Shown here: positions 36,003 through 44,425 of the stretch, in pieces
Layout: each line of letters begins with the position of its first letter
Numbering within the stretch: position 1 is the stretch's first letter
Origin: Jatrophihabitans endophyticus
GTDB taxonomy: Bacteria > Actinomycetota > Actinomycetes > Mycobacteriales > Jatrophihabitantaceae
Length of the DNA stretch: 64,000 nt
Direction of reading: 5' to 3'
NCBI RefSeq assembly: GCF_900129455.1
Contig: NZ_FQVU01000003.1
Span: 620,001-684,000, forward strand
Program-made: the position numbers and the translations under genes
The notes under the pieces: generated by a model
What the model was told of the DNA's origin: nothing
Seen by the model: the letters and a program-made list of their open reading frames with translations, nothing else
Database searches by the model: none

Positions 36003-37022
36003 ATGGCGTCGTCCACGCCCGCGGAGGAGGTCCAGGTCGGGCCGCACGCGGTGCGCATCACCAACCCCGACCGGGTCTACTTCGCCGCGCGCGGCGAGAC
36101 CAAGCTGGACCTCGTCTCCTACTACCTGTCGGTGAGCGACGGCATCGTGCGCGCGCTGCGTGAGCGGCCGTGCATGCTGCACCGCTACCCGACGGGCACC
36201 GACGGCGAGAAGATCTACCAGAAGCGGTTGCCCAAGGGCGCTCCCGACTGGGTCGAGACCGTCGAGGTCACCTTCCCGTCGGGGCGGACGGCCGACGAGC
36301 TGTGCGTGACCAGGGCGGCCGACGTCGTGTGGGCGGTGCAGATGTCGACCGTGGAGTTCCACCCGTGGCACTCCCGGCGCGCCGACACCGAGAAGCCCGA
36401 CGAGTGGCGCATCGACCTCGATCCCGGCCCGGCGGCGGACTTCACCGACTGCCAGCGCGTCGGGGCGGTGGTGCACGAGGTGCTCGACGAGCTGGGCGCG
36501 GTCGGGTGGCCCAAGACGTCCGGGTCCAAGGGCGTGCACGTCTACGTGCGCATCGAACCGCGCTTCGGCTTCCGCGAGGTACGCCGCGCGGCGCTCGCGT
36601 TCGCCCGCGAGGTCGAGCGCCGCGTCCCCGAGCAGGTCACCACGAACTGGTGGAAGGAGGAGCGGCCCGACGGCGCCGTCTTCCTCGACTACAACCAGAA
36701 CGCCCGCGACCGCACCATCGCCGCGGCGTACTCGGTGCGGGGCTCGGCCGTGGGCCGGGTGTCGGCGCCGGTGACGTGGGACGAGCTGCCCGACGTCGAG
36801 CTGGACGACTTCACCATCGCGACCATGCCGGCCCGCTTCGCCGAGCTCGGCGATCTGCACGCCGGCATGGACGACGCGGTGTGGTCGATCGAGCCGTTGC
36901 TGGAGTGGGCCGAGCGCGACGAGACCGACCGCGGCCTCGGCGACGCGCCCTACCCGCCGAACTACCCGAAGATGCCGGGCGAGCCGATGCGCGTGCAGCC
37001 GAGCAGGGCGCGCAAGCGCTGA
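36003..37022 (+). CDS. LigD-type primase/polymerase domain protein (stand-alone)
   Basis: 339-aa archaeo-eukaryotic primase-like polymerase, related to the polymerase domain of LigD used in non-homologous end joining. The metal-binding motif is DLDPGP (D138, D140). SGSKGVHVYV (173-182) and KRLPKGAPDWVETV are typical. No ligase or nuclease domain and no ku gene is nearby, so it resembles the stand-alone PolDom proteins of actinobacteria (Mycobacterium PolD1/PolD2 type). ATG 36003 is supported by the -10 position. The last codons lie in a 23-bp tandem repeat. Confidence 0.9.
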   Translation: MASSTPAEEVQVGPHAVRITNPDRVYFAARGETKLDLVSYYLSVSDGIVRALRERPCMLHRYPTGTDGEKIYQKRLPKGAPDWVETVEVTFPSGRTADELCVTRAADVVWAVQMSTVEFHPWHSRRADTEKPDEWRIDLDPGPAADFTDCQRVGAVVHEVLDELGAVGWPKTSGSKGVHVYVRIEPRFGFREVRRAALAFAREVERRVPEQVTTNWWKEERPDGAVFLDYNQNARDRTIAAAYSVRGSAVGRVSAPVTWDELPDVELDDFTIATMPARFAELGDLHAGMDDAVWSIEPLLEWAERDETDRGLGDAPYPPNYPKMPGEPMRVQPSRARKR

Positions 37023-37069
37023 CGAGCCGGGCGCGCAAGCGCTGACGGGCAGGGCGCGCAAGCGCTGAC
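37006..37069 (+). repeat. 23-bp tandem repeat spanning the ligD-like stop codon
   Basis: Three exact 18-bp cores GGGCGCGCAAGCGCTGAC at 37006, 37029 and 37052 (period 23 bp). The first copy contains the gene's last codons and its TGA. The others lie downstream, as if the gene end were duplicated twice. Confidence 0.9.
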
Positions 37070-37086
37070 CCCGCGCGCGGACGGCG

Positions 37087-37278
37087 TCAGGGTGTGGGGT
37101 CGACCCCGATCTGGCCGGCGCGGATCTCGTCGTCGCCGCCGAAGGCGTTCGGGTCCCCGGCCGCGGCCGGCTCGTCGGCCGTGGGCTCGTCCTCGACGGC
37201 CGGGGCGGTGCTGTCGTGTTCCGGACGCGCGGTGCCGCGGTCGTCGTCGGGTGCGTCGGGCGTCTCGTTGCTCGTCAT
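37087..37278 (-). CDS. small acidic hypothetical protein
   Basis: 63-aa, strongly acidic and probably disordered (MTSNETPDAPDDDRG..., DEPTADEPAAAGDP), ending GGDDEIRAGQIGVDPTP. Family not recognised. ATG 37278 is preceded by GAGGTGAGG, a usable ribosome-binding site. It stands alone between ald and the LigD-like gene. The composition makes it less certain than neighbours, but the start signal is good. Confidence 0.5.
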   Translation of the reverse strand: MTSNETPDAPDDDRGTARPEHDSTAPAVEDEPTADEPAAAGDPNAFGGDDEIRAGQIGVDPTP

Positions 37279-37360
37279 CCCTCACCTCTACCCATCCGCG
37301 ACGATGTCGGTCGCGGGACAGTGGTGACCGGCGGCGCGACGGCGCGCCGTGCCGCGGCCG

Positions 37361-38485
37361 TCACGCGAGGACGTCGGCGACCTCGACCGCGTCGTACCCG
37401 TGGGCCTCGGCTACCGGCGCGTTGGTGAGCCGGCCCTCGTGGGTGTTGAGACCCAGCGCGAGCGGCCGGTCGCTGCGCAGTGCGTCGCGCCAGCCGCGGT
37501 TCGCGAGCTCGACGGCGTAGGGCAGCGTGACGTTGGTCAGCGCGTACGTCGAGGTGTGGGGGACGGCGCCGGGCATGTTGGCGACGCAGTAGAAGACCGA
37601 GTCGTGCACGGGGTAGGTGGGCTCGGCGTGCGTGGTGGGACGCGAGGCCTCGAAGCAGCCGCCCTGGTCGATGGAGATGTCGACGAGCACCGAACCGGGC
37701 TTCATCCGCGACACCAGCTCGTTGCTGACGATGGTCGGCGCCTTGGCGCCGGGGACGAGCACCGCGCCGATGACGAGGTCGGCGTCGAGCACCGCCTTCT
37801 CGACCTCGTAGGCGTTCGACGCGACCGTCTGGCAGTGCCCCTGGTAGATGGCGTCCATCTGCCGCAGCCGCGCCACGTTCTTGTCGAGCAGCAGCACCTC
37901 GGCCTGCATGCCGAGTGCGATCGCGGCGGCGTTCTGGCCGGAGACGCCGGCCCCGATCACCACGACCTTCGCGGCGTAGACGCCGGGGACGCCGCCCATC
38001 AGCGTGCCGCGGCCGCCGCCCTGGCGCATCAGGTGGTACGAGCCGACCTGCGGGGCGAGCCGGCCCGCGACCTCGGACATCGGCGCGAGCAGCGGCAGCG
38101 ACCCGTCGGGCAGCTGCACCGTCTCGTACGCGATCCCCGTCGTCCCGGCGGTCAGCAGCGCGTCGGTGCATGCCTTGTCGGCGGCGAGGTGCAGGTAGGT
38201 GAACAGCACCTGGTCCTTGCCGCGCAGCTGCATGCGCGGGTACTCCTCGGCGATCGGCTCCTTGACCTTGAGGACCAGGTCGGCGCTGCCCCAGACGTCC
38301 TCGGCGGTGGGGACGATCCGCGCACCGGCGGCGACGAAGGCGTCGTCGGGGATCGCGGAGCCCACCCCGGCCTCGTGCTCGATGACGACCTCGTGGCCGT
38401 TGCGGGTGAGCTCGTGCACGCCGGCCGGCGTGATGGCCACCCGGAACTCGTTGTTCTTGACCTCGCGCGGGACGCCGACGAGCAT
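37361..38485 (-). CDS. ald: alanine dehydrogenase
   Basis: NAD-dependent interconversion of L-alanine and pyruvate plus ammonia. The 374-aa hexamer-type protein starts MLVGVPREVKNNEFRVAITPAGV and has LVLKVKEPIAEEY, the catalytic-His segment YLHLAAD, MSEVAGRLAPQ, the NAD fold VVVIGAGVSGQNAAAIALGM and VDISIDQGGCFE. ATG 38485 has CAGGAGA upstream. It is divergent from an Lrp/AsnC regulator, the arrangement of ald-aldR in mycobacteria, where AldR controls ald in response to alanine. Confidence 0.96.
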   Translation of the reverse strand: MLVGVPREVKNNEFRVAITPAGVHELTRNGHEVVIEHEAGVGSAIPDDAFVAAGARIVPTAEDVWGSADLVLKVKEPIAEEYPRMQLRGKDQVLFTYLHLAADKACTDALLTAGTTGIAYETVQLPDGSLPLLAPMSEVAGRLAPQVGSYHLMRQGGGRGTLMGGVPGVYAAKVVVIGAGVSGQNAAAIALGMQAEVLLLDKNVARLRQMDAIYQGHCQTVASNAYEVEKAVLDADLVIGAVLVPGAKAPTIVSNELVSRMKPGSVLVDISIDQGGCFEASRPTTHAEPTYPVHDSVFYCVANMPGAVPHTSTYALTNVTLPYAVELANRGWRDALRSDRPLALGLNTHEGRLTNAPVAEAHGYDAVEVADVLA

Positions 38486-38571
38486 CGCGTTCTCCTGACT
38501 CGGGGGAGCGGAATCTCGGCTCAGGATGAAGGAAACGCGTGCGATGCTCCACCAGGGTGAACAAGATTCTG

Positions 38572-38577
38572 TAGATT
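38572..38577 (+). promoter_or_regulatory. -10 hexamer of aldR-like gene (leaderless)
   Basis: TAGATT six nt before GTG 38584. The 98-bp ald/aldR gap around it is locally AT-rich (GAACAAGATTCTG) and is the expected AldR operator region. Confidence 0.5.
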
Positions 38578-38583
38578 GCCCTC

Positions 38584-39096
38584 GTGTCGTCGGAAGCCGC
38601 GAACCGCCTGTCGAGGCCGCCGGCCCGCTCGAACAATCTTCGGGACGAAGTGGACGACGTCGACCTGCGCCTGCTGCGCGAGCTCGCCGCGGACGCCCGG
38701 CTGCCCAACAACGCGCTCGCCGCCCGGGTGGGCATCGCGCCGTCCACCTGTCTGGGCCGGGTGCGGGCGCTGCGCGAGCGCGGCGTCATCCGCGGCTACC
38801 ACGCCGACGTCGACCCCGCCGCCCTCGGCCGTCCCATCCAGGCGATGATCGCCGTCCGGCTGCAGTCGACGGCGCGTGGGCACATCTCGGAGTTCATGGC
38901 GCGCATCGCCGAGCTGCCCGAGGTGCTCAACGTCTTCTTCCTCGGCGGGGCCGACGACTTCCACGTCCACATCGCGGCGACGAGCAGCGAGAACCTGCGC
39001 GACTTCGTCGTCGTCAACCTCAGCGCCAACCCCGATGTCGCGCTGACCGAGACCAACCTGATCTTCGAGCACGTCCGCGCCGGCCTCACCCACTGA
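38584..39096 (+). CDS. Lrp/AsnC-family regulator, AldR-like
   Basis: 170-aa transcription regulator with an N-terminal winged helix-turn-helix (about 26-80, VDLRLLRELAADARLPNNALAARVGIAPSTCLGRVRALRERG) and a C-terminal RAM ligand domain (about 90-165). It is divergent from ald and so probably activates ald when alanine is present, as in Mycobacterium (inference from context). GTG 38584 fits the leaderless promoter. Shares a terminator hairpin with the convergent downstream gene. Confidence 0.92.
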   Translation: MSSEAANRLSRPPARSNNLRDEVDDVDLRLLRELAADARLPNNALAARVGIAPSTCLGRVRALRERGVIRGYHADVDPAALGRPIQAMIAVRLQSTARGHISEFMARIAELPEVLNVFFLGGADDFHVHIAATSSENLRDFVVVNLSANPDVALTETNLIFEHVRAGLTH

Positions 39097-39120
39097 CCCG
39101 GCGGGTCCGCCGCGGGTCAG
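39093..39120. terminator. bidirectional terminator overlapping two stop codons
   Basis: Inverted repeat CTGACCCG (39093-39100) / CGGGTCAG (39113-39120) with an inner GCGG/CCGC. Its arms contain the TGA of the aldR-like gene and the TGA of the convergent gene. Confidence 0.6.
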
Positions 39121-39986
39121 GCGCGGGGCGAGGCGAAGACGCCGTCGGGGAAGGCGCCGGCGGCGACGGCGCGGCGGCTGAGGTCGCGGCCGAGCTCGTG
39201 CAGCCGCGCCGTGCGCTCGGCGCCGAGCGCGAGCCAGGGGGCGGTGTCCATCCGGTCGGTGGCGTCCTCCAGGTCGGCCCGCAGGGCCGCGCCGGCCGCG
39301 GTCGGCCCGCCGTCGCCGTCGAGCAGCCCGCGCTCGCGCAGCCCCGCGACGGCGGCGGACCACTGCTCGTCCGACCAGCCCCGGCTGAGCTTCGCCGCCG
39401 GCTCGGTGAAGCCGCGTCCCGTGGCGGTGTGGGTGACCAGCGCCTCGAGGCCGGTCAGGCCGGTGGCCAACAGCGCCGCCAGGTGTCCGTCGCCGCGGTG
39501 CTCGCGCAGCAGCGTGATCGCGTGCCAGAACACGAGGTGGGGTGCGTCGGGCCAGGGCAGCGACGCGTGCGCGGCGTAGAGCGGACGGGCCTCGGGGCGC
39601 AGCTCGACCGTCGCCGCGCGGGCGAGCTCGGCCGCCTCGGCCAGCGGCGCCCCGGTCACGACGTCCTCGCCGAGCAGGCGGCGCAGCGCCCGGTCGACCA
39701 CCCGGTAGCGGGCGGCCAGGATCGTCTCGCAGGACGCGAGCTCCCACGCCCGCGGGATCGCCCGCGTCACCAGGGCGGGGCTGAAGTTGAAGAAGGTCGC
39801 GACGACGACGTCGGCGGGCACCGGGCCCATCGCCGCCGCGCGGCTCGCGAAGTAGTGGTAGCGGGTCCGGTCGAGGCCGACGGCCCGGTACTCCTCGCCG
39901 CCCTCCGGCGCGAAGTAGACGAGCGCGTGCAGCGGCTCCAGGGCGCGATGCACACGGGCGGGGGACGGTCCGGGAGCGTCGGTCAC
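39117..39986 (-). CDS. SCO6745-family protein
   Basis: 289-aa soluble, mostly helical protein matching the actinobacterial SCO6745 family by its conserved segments (ALVYFAPEGGEEYRAVGLD, YFASRAAAMGPVPADVV, ATFFNFSPALVTRAIP, LRERGLLDGDGGPTAAG). The C-terminal part resembles a winged-helix unit. Biochemical role unknown. GTG 39986 has TAGGGT six nt upstream, so a leaderless mRNA is likely. Confidence 0.85.
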   Translation of the reverse strand: MTDAPGPSPARVHRALEPLHALVYFAPEGGEEYRAVGLDRTRYHYFASRAAAMGPVPADVVVATFFNFSPALVTRAIPRAWELASCETILAARYRVVDRALRRLLGEDVVTGAPLAEAAELARAATVELRPEARPLYAAHASLPWPDAPHLVFWHAITLLREHRGDGHLAALLATGLTGLEALVTHTATGRGFTEPAAKLSRGWSDEQWSAAVAGLRERGLLDGDGGPTAAGAALRADLEDATDRMDTAPWLALGAERTARLHELGRDLSRRAVAAGAFPDGVFASPRA

Positions 39987-39992
39987 CCACCG

Positions 39993-39998
39993 ACCCTA
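39993..39998 (-). promoter_or_regulatory. -10 hexamer of SCO6745-family gene (leaderless)
   Basis: TAGGGT on the minus strand, six nt before GTG 39986. Confidence 0.55.
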
Positions 39999-40042
39999 GC
40001 CGCCGACTGAACCGCCCCAGGTCGTTGACCGTTGAACCAGAT

Positions 40043-40621
40043 ATGCCCACCGAGATCGGCGGCCTGCCCGCCCACGTCCTGCTCATCCACGCGATCGTGG
40101 TGCTCGCTCCGCTGGGCGCCCTGTTCACCATCCTGTCGGCCGTGTGGCCGGCGGCCCGGCACAAGCTCGGCGTCATCTCGCCCCTGACGTGTCTGGTCGT
40201 GCTGGCCCTCGTCCCGGTCACCACGAACGCGGGCGAGTGGCTCGAGGACAGGCTCACCGAGAACGGGCCGAACGCGGCGATCGAGAAGCACGCCGACCTC
40301 GGCGACACGTTCCTGTGGTTCGCGATCGGGCTGTTCGTCGTCTCCGCCGCGGTGTGGTGGGTCGGGCGGGTCGACGACCGGGCCGCGGCCACCCGCCCCG
40401 AGGCCACCCGCCCCGAGGCCGACGGCACGGGCGGCCCGGGCGGCCCGGGTGCGACGGCGACGGCGGTGCGTCCGACGGCCCGCACCGCGGTGCCCGTCGC
40501 CGTGCGCGTCGCGGTGGCGGTGGTCGCGATCGCGGTGTCGCTCGTGACGGTGTGGCAGCTGTACCGCATCGGCGACACCGGGGCCGACGCCACGTGGGAC
40601 TTCGTCCAGAAGCTGAAGTAG
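40043..40621 (+). CDS. DUF2231 membrane protein
   Basis: 192-aa membrane protein of the DUF2231 type, starting MPTEIGGLPAHVLLIHAIVV. It has four hydrophobic helices (about 15-32, 43-60, 89-108, 150-172) separated by a Pro/Thr/Gly-rich loop with a repeated EATRPE motif. A few His/Glu residues in the helices are conserved in this family. Function unknown. ATG 40043 gives the family N-terminus; the open frame extends 18 nt upstream from a TTG. Confidence 0.85.
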   Translation: MPTEIGGLPAHVLLIHAIVVLAPLGALFTILSAVWPAARHKLGVISPLTCLVVLALVPVTTNAGEWLEDRLTENGPNAAIEKHADLGDTFLWFAIGLFVVSAAVWWVGRVDDRAAATRPEATRPEADGTGGPGGPGATATAVRPTARTAVPVAVRVAVAVVAIAVSLVTVWQLYRIGDTGADATWDFVQKLK

Positions 40622-40784
40622 CCGCGCCGCCCGACCGGGTTCGGCACCGCCGGCCCGGACCCGGGTGGTGGCCGCCGGTCGATGTCACCGCGGCGTTCAC
40701 CGGGTGGCCACCCCGCCGTGGCTGTCGGGCCATCCGCGCGCCCCAGGGTCGAGGACGTCCGTCGTCCCGTCCCAGGAGCGTGCC

Positions 40785-42395
40785 GTGCCCCGAGTCCGTC
40801 CCGTCGTCGCGATCGTCACGCTGGCCGCGGCGGCCGTCGCCGGGGTGGCCGCGGTCGGCCCCGACGCGGCCGCCCACGCCGTGGCCCAGGCACGTGCCGA
40901 CACCTTCACCGTCCGCGCCGGCCAGCCGTTGCAGGTGGGCGGAGCCGGCGTGCTGCGCAACGACCGCGGTGACCTCACCACCGTCGTCGCCCACACCGCG
41001 CCCGCCCACGGCACGCTGGCGCTGCAGCCCGACGGCTCGCTGCGCTACGCCCCCGCGGCCGGTTTCACCGGCACCGACACCTTCCGCTACACCACCACCG
41101 ACGCGGTGCACCTGTACCGCACCGACCTGCCGCCGCTGGCCACGATCGACGGCGTCCGCATCACCGGCGGCGCGTACGGCTCGGCGCTCACCCCCGTGCC
41201 CGGCTACCGCGACCAGTTCTACGGGCTCACCGACCGTGGCCCCAACGTCGACGGCCCGAACGGCAGCAAGGTCGAGGCGCTGCCGGACTTCGTCCCGGCC
41301 ATCGGCCGGTTCCGCCTCGCGCACGGCACGGCCACGCTGCTGCAGCGCATCCCGCTGCGGGCAGGGGACGACACCCCCTACGACGGACAGGTGAACTGCG
41401 CGGCGAGCACCGGCGAGACGATCCTCGACCTGCAGGGCCGGACACTGCCGTGTCGCGACACCGGCTACGACCCGGAGGGCCTCGTCGCGCTGCGGGACGG
41501 CACATTCTGGGTCTCCGACGAGTACGGCCCGCTGCTCACGCACTTCGACCGCACCGGGCGGCAGCTCGGTCGGCTCGCCCCCTTCGACCATTCGCTGCCG
41601 CGCGAGCTCGCCAACCGCGTCCCCAACCGCGGCATGGAGGGCCTGACCGTGACGCCGGACGGCAACACCCTCGTCGGCATCATGCAGTCGGCGCTGCAGC
41701 AGCCGGACCTGACCAAGAACCCGAAGAACGTCGCGCCGATCCGCATCGTGACCGTCGACCTCACCACGCTGCGCACCCACGAGTACCTCTACCTGCTCGA
41801 CGATCCCGACTCCACCGGCACCGCCGCCAGCGAGATCACGGCGCTCTCGGCCCACGAGTTCCTGGTCGACGAGCGCGACGGCGACCTCGAGCCGGGCGCG
41901 ACCAAGAAGCTCTACCGGGTCGACGTCTCCCGCGCGACCGACGTCGGCCCCGCGGCGCGGGTGCCGGGTGCCACCTACACGGCGACGAAGGGCGGCCTGC
42001 TGCTCGGCGCGTCCGCGCAGACCGTGGAGGGACTCGTGGGCAAGAGCGACACCGCGACCGCGCGCTCGCTGCTCGCCGGCGCCGGGGTGACCGTCGCGAC
42101 CAAGACGCTCGACGTCGACCTCGGCGCGCTCGTCACCGGCCTCGACCCGAACGGTGGCTTCTTCGGCCACGACAAGGTCGAGGGCGTCGCGACGACCGAT
42201 CGCGGCCGCACCCTGGTCGTCGCCAACGACAACGACTTCGGCGTCGACGGGCTCGCGAACGACGCCCCGCCGTTCCGGCTGCACGCCAAGACCCTGCCCG
42301 ACGGCACGCAGGACGACGGCGAGTACCTGACCGTCGACACCGACCGCCTCGACCACCCGACGACGTCGGCGACGGTGACGATCGTCGTGCGGTGA
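40785..42395 (+). CDS. secreted esterase-like phytase family protein
   Basis: 536-aa exported protein. A signal peptide (VPRVRPVVAIVTLAAAAVAGVAAVG) is followed by a cadherin-like/Big domain (about 30-100, ADTFTVRAGQPLQVG, LRYAPAAGFTGTDTFRY) and a large phytase-like esterase domain (about 105-530, YGLTDRGPNVDGPNG, GYDPEGLVALRDGTFWVSDEYGP, RGMEGLTVTPDG, VEGVATTDRGRTLVVANDND). It probably hydrolyses phosphate esters outside the cell, though the substrate is unproven. GTG 40785 has AGGAG eight nt upstream. Confidence 0.88.
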   Translation: MPRVRPVVAIVTLAAAAVAGVAAVGPDAAAHAVAQARADTFTVRAGQPLQVGGAGVLRNDRGDLTTVVAHTAPAHGTLALQPDGSLRYAPAAGFTGTDTFRYTTTDAVHLYRTDLPPLATIDGVRITGGAYGSALTPVPGYRDQFYGLTDRGPNVDGPNGSKVEALPDFVPAIGRFRLAHGTATLLQRIPLRAGDDTPYDGQVNCAASTGETILDLQGRTLPCRDTGYDPEGLVALRDGTFWVSDEYGPLLTHFDRTGRQLGRLAPFDHSLPRELANRVPNRGMEGLTVTPDGNTLVGIMQSALQQPDLTKNPKNVAPIRIVTVDLTTLRTHEYLYLLDDPDSTGTAASEITALSAHEFLVDERDGDLEPGATKKLYRVDVSRATDVGPAARVPGATYTATKGGLLLGASAQTVEGLVGKSDTATARSLLAGAGVTVATKTLDVDLGALVTGLDPNGGFFGHDKVEGVATTDRGRTLVVANDNDFGVDGLANDAPPFRLHAKTLPDGTQDDGEYLTVDTDRLDHPTTSATVTIVVR

Positions 42396-42409
42396 GCCCG
42401 GCCGTGCGC

Positions 42410-43336
42410 TCAGGCGAGCCGGTCGGCCAGCGCCTGGCCGAGGTGGTGCCCGGACAGCCATGCCGACTCCACCCGCGGCGCGCCCTGCGGGCACCAGGTG
42501 TCGGTGCACAGCCCGAGCGGCCGGCCGGCGTACTCGGTGAGCCCGAACGGTTCGTCCCCGTGCGTGCCGACGGGTTTGGCGAAGGTCCACCGCTGGGCGT
42601 GCGTCCACTCGGGGGCGGCGGTCGCGCCCAGCAGGCTGCCCATCGCGTCGAGCAGCAACGGCACCACCGCGTCGGGCGCGTCGAGGTGGCAGCGGGCCAG
42701 GTCGGGCACCGCGTGCGCGACCAGCACGGCGGCCCCGTCGCCGCGGCGCGCGCCGTCGTCGGCGATCAGCGATACGGCGGGGTGGTCGTTGACGAAGGCG
42801 GCGTCGAACGGCTCCCACTCGCGGCGTGACCAGCCGGCGGCGACGCTCACGACCGGGTCGAACTCGACCCAGTCCGAGGCGTCGGGGACGAGGCGGCGGG
42901 CCTGCGGGTCGGGCATCGCGAGGACGACCGCGTCGTGGTCGAGCTCGGCCGCGGAGACGAGCTCGGTCCCGAGCTCGGCCGGGACCGGCAGGACGTCGCG
43001 CACCAGCGATCGCAGCCCGTCGGGCGCCGCGTACCGCATGGGTCCGGACGTCGTCGACCGGCCGTCGTCGCCGAGGACGGTGAAGGTGTCGGTCCACTCG
43101 CGGGCGAGACCGCGGGCGACCCAGTCGGCGACCAGCGCGGCGAAGCCGTCGTCCTTGGCGGTGAGGTACGCGGCGCCGAGGTCGACCCGGCGGCCGTGCA
43201 GCACCGGCGCCGCCATGCGCCCGCCGGGCGCGCGGCCGCGCTCGACGACGGTGACGTCGATCCCGCGGTCGGCGAGGACGCGCGCGCAGGCCGCACCCGC
43301 CATCCCGGCTCCGACGACCGCCACCCGCGCTGTCAC
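42410..43336 (-). CDS. FAD-dependent oxidoreductase (amine oxidase/renalase-like)
   Basis: 308-aa flavoprotein with RVAVVGAGMAGAACARVLAD at the N-terminus, VTVVERGRAPGGRM, DLGAAYLTAKDDGFAALV, and C-terminal LSGHHLGQALADRL. The pattern matches renalase-like NAD(P)/FAD-binding proteins. The substrate is not identifiable. GTG 43336 has TACGGT six nt upstream and an overlapping purine-rich GGTGGA. No operon partners. Confidence 0.85.
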   Translation of the reverse strand: MTARVAVVGAGMAGAACARVLADRGIDVTVVERGRAPGGRMAAPVLHGRRVDLGAAYLTAKDDGFAALVADWVARGLAREWTDTFTVLGDDGRSTTSGPMRYAAPDGLRSLVRDVLPVPAELGTELVSAAELDHDAVVLAMPDPQARRLVPDASDWVEFDPVVSVAAGWSRREWEPFDAAFVNDHPAVSLIADDGARRGDGAAVLVAHAVPDLARCHLDAPDAVVPLLLDAMGSLLGATAAPEWTHAQRWTFAKPVGTHGDEPFGLTEYAGRPLGLCTDTWCPQGAPRVESAWLSGHHLGQALADRLA

Positions 43337-43342
43337 GCGTCC

Positions 43343-43348
43343 ACCGTA
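43343..43348 (-). promoter_or_regulatory. -10 hexamer of FAD oxidoreductase gene (leaderless)
   Basis: TACGGT on the minus strand, six nt before GTG 43336. Confidence 0.5.
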
Positions 43349-43406
43349 TCCGGGTGGGGAACGTTCCCCGGTGCGGTACGGCGCACGGGCAGGCAGGCTC
43401 GACGTC

Positions 43407-43874
43407 ATGACGTCGCTGATCGGAGCCGGCCTGCTCGCCTTCCCGGTGCTCGTGGGGTCCATCCTCGGGCTCGTCTTCCGCAGTCAACGGCGCCGGGCCC
43501 GCGCCGCCGTGACGGTGCCGGCCCACTGGGCGACGGCGCAGGGGACAGTCGTGGCCGAGGAGAGCGGCTACGTGCCGACGGGGGGTCTGGGCAACACGGT
43601 CTTCGTCCGGCGCCCGATCGTGCGGTACCGCACCGCCGACGGCCGGGACGTCACCTTCCGCTCCGACGTCCACGCCTCCTTCATGCCGCGCCCGGGGCAG
43701 GACGTCGCGGTCCGCCACGACCCGGTCGACCCGGAGCGTGCCCGGATCGCCGCGCAGTCGCTGCCCCGGGCCAACGACGTCGCGGCCGGGGTCGTGTGGA
43801 TCGTGCTGCTCGTGTTGTTCGCGCCCATCGCGGCGGTGTGCGGATTCGTCGGGTGGTACATGCTGACGAGATGA
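43407..43874 (+). CDS. DUF3592 membrane protein
   Basis: 155-aa protein with an N-terminal helix (LIGAGLLAFPVLVGSILGLVF), a beta-rich extracytoplasmic DUF3592 core (ATAQGTVVAEESGY, PIVRYRTADGRDVTFRSD, GQDVAVRHDPVDPERARI) and a C-terminal helix (GVVWIVLLVLFAPIAAVCGFVGWY). Function unknown. ATG 43407 starts the family N-terminus. The stop overlaps the SRPBCC gene by 4 nt. Confidence 0.88.
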   Translation: MTSLIGAGLLAFPVLVGSILGLVFRSQRRRARAAVTVPAHWATAQGTVVAEESGYVPTGGLGNTVFVRRPIVRYRTADGRDVTFRSDVHASFMPRPGQDVAVRHDPVDPERARIAAQSLPRANDVAAGVVWIVLLVLFAPIAAVCGFVGWYMLTR

Positions 43875-44425
43875 GCACCCCTTCCGGACCGAGCGGCGAG
43901 CTGCCGCGCACCCACGAGGACTCGATCGTCGTCGCGGCGGCGCCGGACGCCGTCTACGCGCTCGTCTCCGACGTCACCCGCACCGGCGAGTGGAGCCCGG
44001 TGTGCGTCGGCTGCGAGTGGGACGACGGCGCCACCGGGCGCGTGGGGGACTGGTTCACCGGCCACAACCGCACCCCGGAGCGCGAGTGGAGCACCCGCTC
44101 GCAGGTCGTCGCCGCCGAGCCAGGCCGCGCGTTCGGCTGGGCCGTGGGCGAGGGCTGGGTCGTGTGGCGCTACGCGCTCGAACCGGTCGCCGGCGGCACC
44201 CGGCTGACCGAGTCGTGGGAGTTCCCATCCGCCGGCATCGCACGCTTCCACGAGCTGTACGGCGAGCGGGCCGACGCCCAGATCGCCGACCGCACGCAGC
44301 ACGCGCTGCGCGGCATCCCGGCCACGCTCGCGGCCATCAAGGCGATCGCGGAGCGCGAGGCCGGTGCTGCGGGCGGCGCAGACCCCGGTCCGAGGGGGAC
44401 TAGAGCCGCTCCCAGGCCTCGGTGA
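43871..44425 (+). CDS. SRPBCC (polyketide cyclase/START-like) family protein
   Basis: 184-aa SRPBCC-fold protein. Typical N-terminal strand and helix (EDSIVVAAAPDAVYALVSDVTRTGEWSPV), a middle sheet (GDWFTGHNRTPEREW, RAFGWAVGEGWVVWRYALEPV, GGTRLTESWEF) and a long C-terminal helix. Such folds bind hydrophobic ligands, and the ligand here is unknown. Coupled to DUF3592 by ATGA overlap. The tail overlaps the convergent aminotransferase by 26 nt. Confidence 0.88.
   Translation: MSTPSGPSGELPRTHEDSIVVAAAPDAVYALVSDVTRTGEWSPVCVGCEWDDGATGRVGDWFTGHNRTPEREWSTRSQVVAAEPGRAFGWAVGEGWVVWRYALEPVAGGTRLTESWEFPSAGIARFHELYGERADAQIADRTQHALRGIPATLAAIKAIAEREAGAAGGADPGPRGTRAAPRPR

Noticed and set aside
40254-43718. 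1154-codon open frame on the minus strand across the DUF2231, phytase-like and DUF3592 genes
   Set aside because: Antisense shadow with Arg/Ala/Gly-rich translation, crossing several well-supported genes on both strands.
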